Source: Chitinophagia bacterium (GTDB lineage Bacteria > Bacteroidota > Bacteroidia > Chitinophagales > Chitinophagaceae). Taken from it: a DNA stretch of 8,069 bases. The stretch spans positions 1 to 8,069 of the forward strand of contig RGVM01000100.1 in assembly GCA_010027295.1 (NCBI GenBank), written 5' to 3'. Position numbers and translations under genes: made by a program. The notes beneath the pieces were generated by a model. It was not told the DNA's origin. It saw nothing but the letters and a program-made list of their open reading frames with translations, and did not search any database. Positions 7,100-8,069 of this stretch are shown piece after piece. Numbering within the stretch: the first letter of the stretch is position 1; the number at the start of each line of letters is the position of its first letter.

Positions 7100-8069
7100 A
7101 TGGCAAGCAACAGGGGTTTATACCGTCCCGAATTCGAACATGACGCCTGCGGGATCGGTTTCGTGGCCAACATCAAAGGCAACCGTGGTCACCAGATCGT
7201 CTCCGACGCCCTCACGATCCTCGAGAACATGGAGCATCGGGGCGCCTGCGGCTGCGAGGACAACACCGGCGACGGTGCCGGCATCCTTATCCAGACGCCA
7301 CACGAGTTCTTCTTCGAAGAATGCCTGAAGCTGGGTGTGCACCTGCCCCCCTTCGGCCGCTATGCCGCAGGCTGCGTGTTCTTCCCCCGCGACGTACGAC
7401 TCCGAGAAGAATGCCGCGAGATCTTTCAGCGTACGGCCGACAAGCTTGGCCTCGAGATCCTCGCCTGGCGTAAGGTACCGGTCGACCCGACGGGCATCGG
7501 CCCAACAGCCCTGTCCGTCGAACCTGAGATGGAACAGGTGTTCGTGGCCTGCCCCGACCATATCACCGAACCGGATGCCTTTGAACGCAAGCTCTTCGTC
7601 CTCCGCAACCACGCCAGCCACCTCATCCGCGATACCGTACGCAAGGACCCCGTAGGCTTCTACATCGCCTCCCTCTCGCATCGCGTCGTCATCTACAAGG
7701 GACAGCTCACCAGCGGCCAGGTGCGCCACTATTTCTCCGACCTGCGGAACCGCCGCGTCGTGAGCGCCTTCGGCCTAGTCCACTCCCGCTTCGCCACCAA
7801 CACCTTCCCCTCCTGGAAACTGGCACAACCCTTCCGCTTCATCGCCCACAACGGCGAGATCAATACCCTCCAGGGCAACCTCAACTGGCTCAAGAGCAGC
7901 GAACGCGGCTTCACCTCCCCACTCTTCACCAAGGAGGAGATGGAGATGCTGCTGCCCATCGTGGGCGACGGACAGTCAGATAGCGCATGCCTCGATAATA
8001 TGATCGAGCTGCTCTGCATGACGGGGCGATCCCTCCCCCACGTGATGATGATGCTCATCCCGGAAGCTT
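7100..8069 (+). CDS. gltB: Glutamate synthase large subunit, N-terminal glutaminase domain (3' end outside window)
   Basis: The large subunit of glutamate synthase hydrolyses glutamine and channels the ammonia to 2-oxoglutarate, giving two glutamates. The 323 visible residues cover most of the N-terminal class-II glutamine amidotransferase domain of a protein normally about 1,500 residues long. The nucleophile is Cys17 in HDACGIGFVA, preceded by a 16-residue propeptide that is removed in this family to expose the cysteine as residue 1. Further signatures are MEHRGACGCEDNTGDGAGI, Arg230 in VHSRFATNT, Asn251-Gly252 in AHNGEINTLQGN, and VGDGQSDSA around Asp294. The ATG at 7100 is the only in-frame start close to the cysteine, and it gives the usual short propeptide. 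The synthase domains, and the partner gltD if present, lie beyond the window, so the choice between NADPH- and ferredoxin-dependent enzyme cannot be settled here. Glutamate is the amino donor for the final transamination of the branched-chain pathway encoded upstream. Confidence 0.94.
   Translation, partial: MASNRGLYRPEFEHDACGIGFVANIKGNRGHQIVSDALTILENMEHRGACGCEDNTGDGAGILIQTPHEFFFEECLKLGVHLPPFGRYAAGCVFFPRDVRLREECREIFQRTADKLGLEILAWRKVPVDPTGIGPTALSVEPEMEQVFVACPDHITEPDAFERKLFVLRNHASHLIRDTVRKDPVGFYIASLSHRVVIYKGQLTSGQVRHYFSDLRNRRVVSAFGLVHSRFATNTFPSWKLAQPFRFIAHNGEINTLQGNLNWLKSSERGFTSPLFTKEEMEMLLPIVGDGQSDSACLDNMIELLCMTGRSLPHVMMMLIPEA

Noticed and set aside
7118..7729. Minus-strand frame of 203 codons opposite gltB
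   Set aside because: The + strand encodes clear glutamate synthase motifs throughout this stretch; the opposite frame has no recognisable features.

Overview
The window is a one-directional stretch of primary amino-acid metabolism from what looks like a GC-rich member of the Bacteroidota, probably Bacteroidales-like. The evidence for this is the protein signatures (IlvC starting MAKLNFGG and ending RPENQA, IlvB, IlvN), the A-rich leaders in place of strong Shine-Dalgarno sites, and very strong use of C-ending codons. The genus cannot be named from sequence alone. All seven genes lie on the + strand and there is no sign of a mobile element, CRISPR array, tRNA or rRNA.

Layout: the 3' part of leuB (1-460, cut by the window edge), then ilvD (465-2144), ilvB (2162-3919), ilvN (3953-4540), ilvC (4597-5646) and ilvA (5700-6950). 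Next comes a 149-bp AT-rich gap (6951-7099) and the 5' part of gltB (7100-8069, cut by the window edge). Gaps within leuB-ilvA run from 4 to 56 bases, so this is most simply one operon. A 13-bp perfect inverted repeat between ilvC and ilvA may end or attenuate part of the transcripts. The AT-rich gap most likely holds the gltB promoter.

Together the genes supply nearly the whole isoleucine/valine route and one leucine step. IlvA makes 2-oxobutanoate from threonine. IlvB/IlvN form acetohydroxyacid synthase, with IlvN as the feedback-controlled subunit. IlvC isomerises and reduces the product, and IlvD dehydrates it to the branched 2-oxo acid. LeuB performs the oxidative decarboxylation in the leucine branch. 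The final transaminase (IlvE) is not in the window; it uses glutamate, which GltB helps to make, so the neighbourhood is coherent.

I found no undescribed system. The points worth a second look are modest: the yeast-Ilv5-like IlvC, an IlvD of the three-cysteine type that differs from the one I recall in Bacteroides, two mutually exclusive hairpins after ilvC, and an imperfect direct repeat plus a small overlapping reading frame upstream of gltB.
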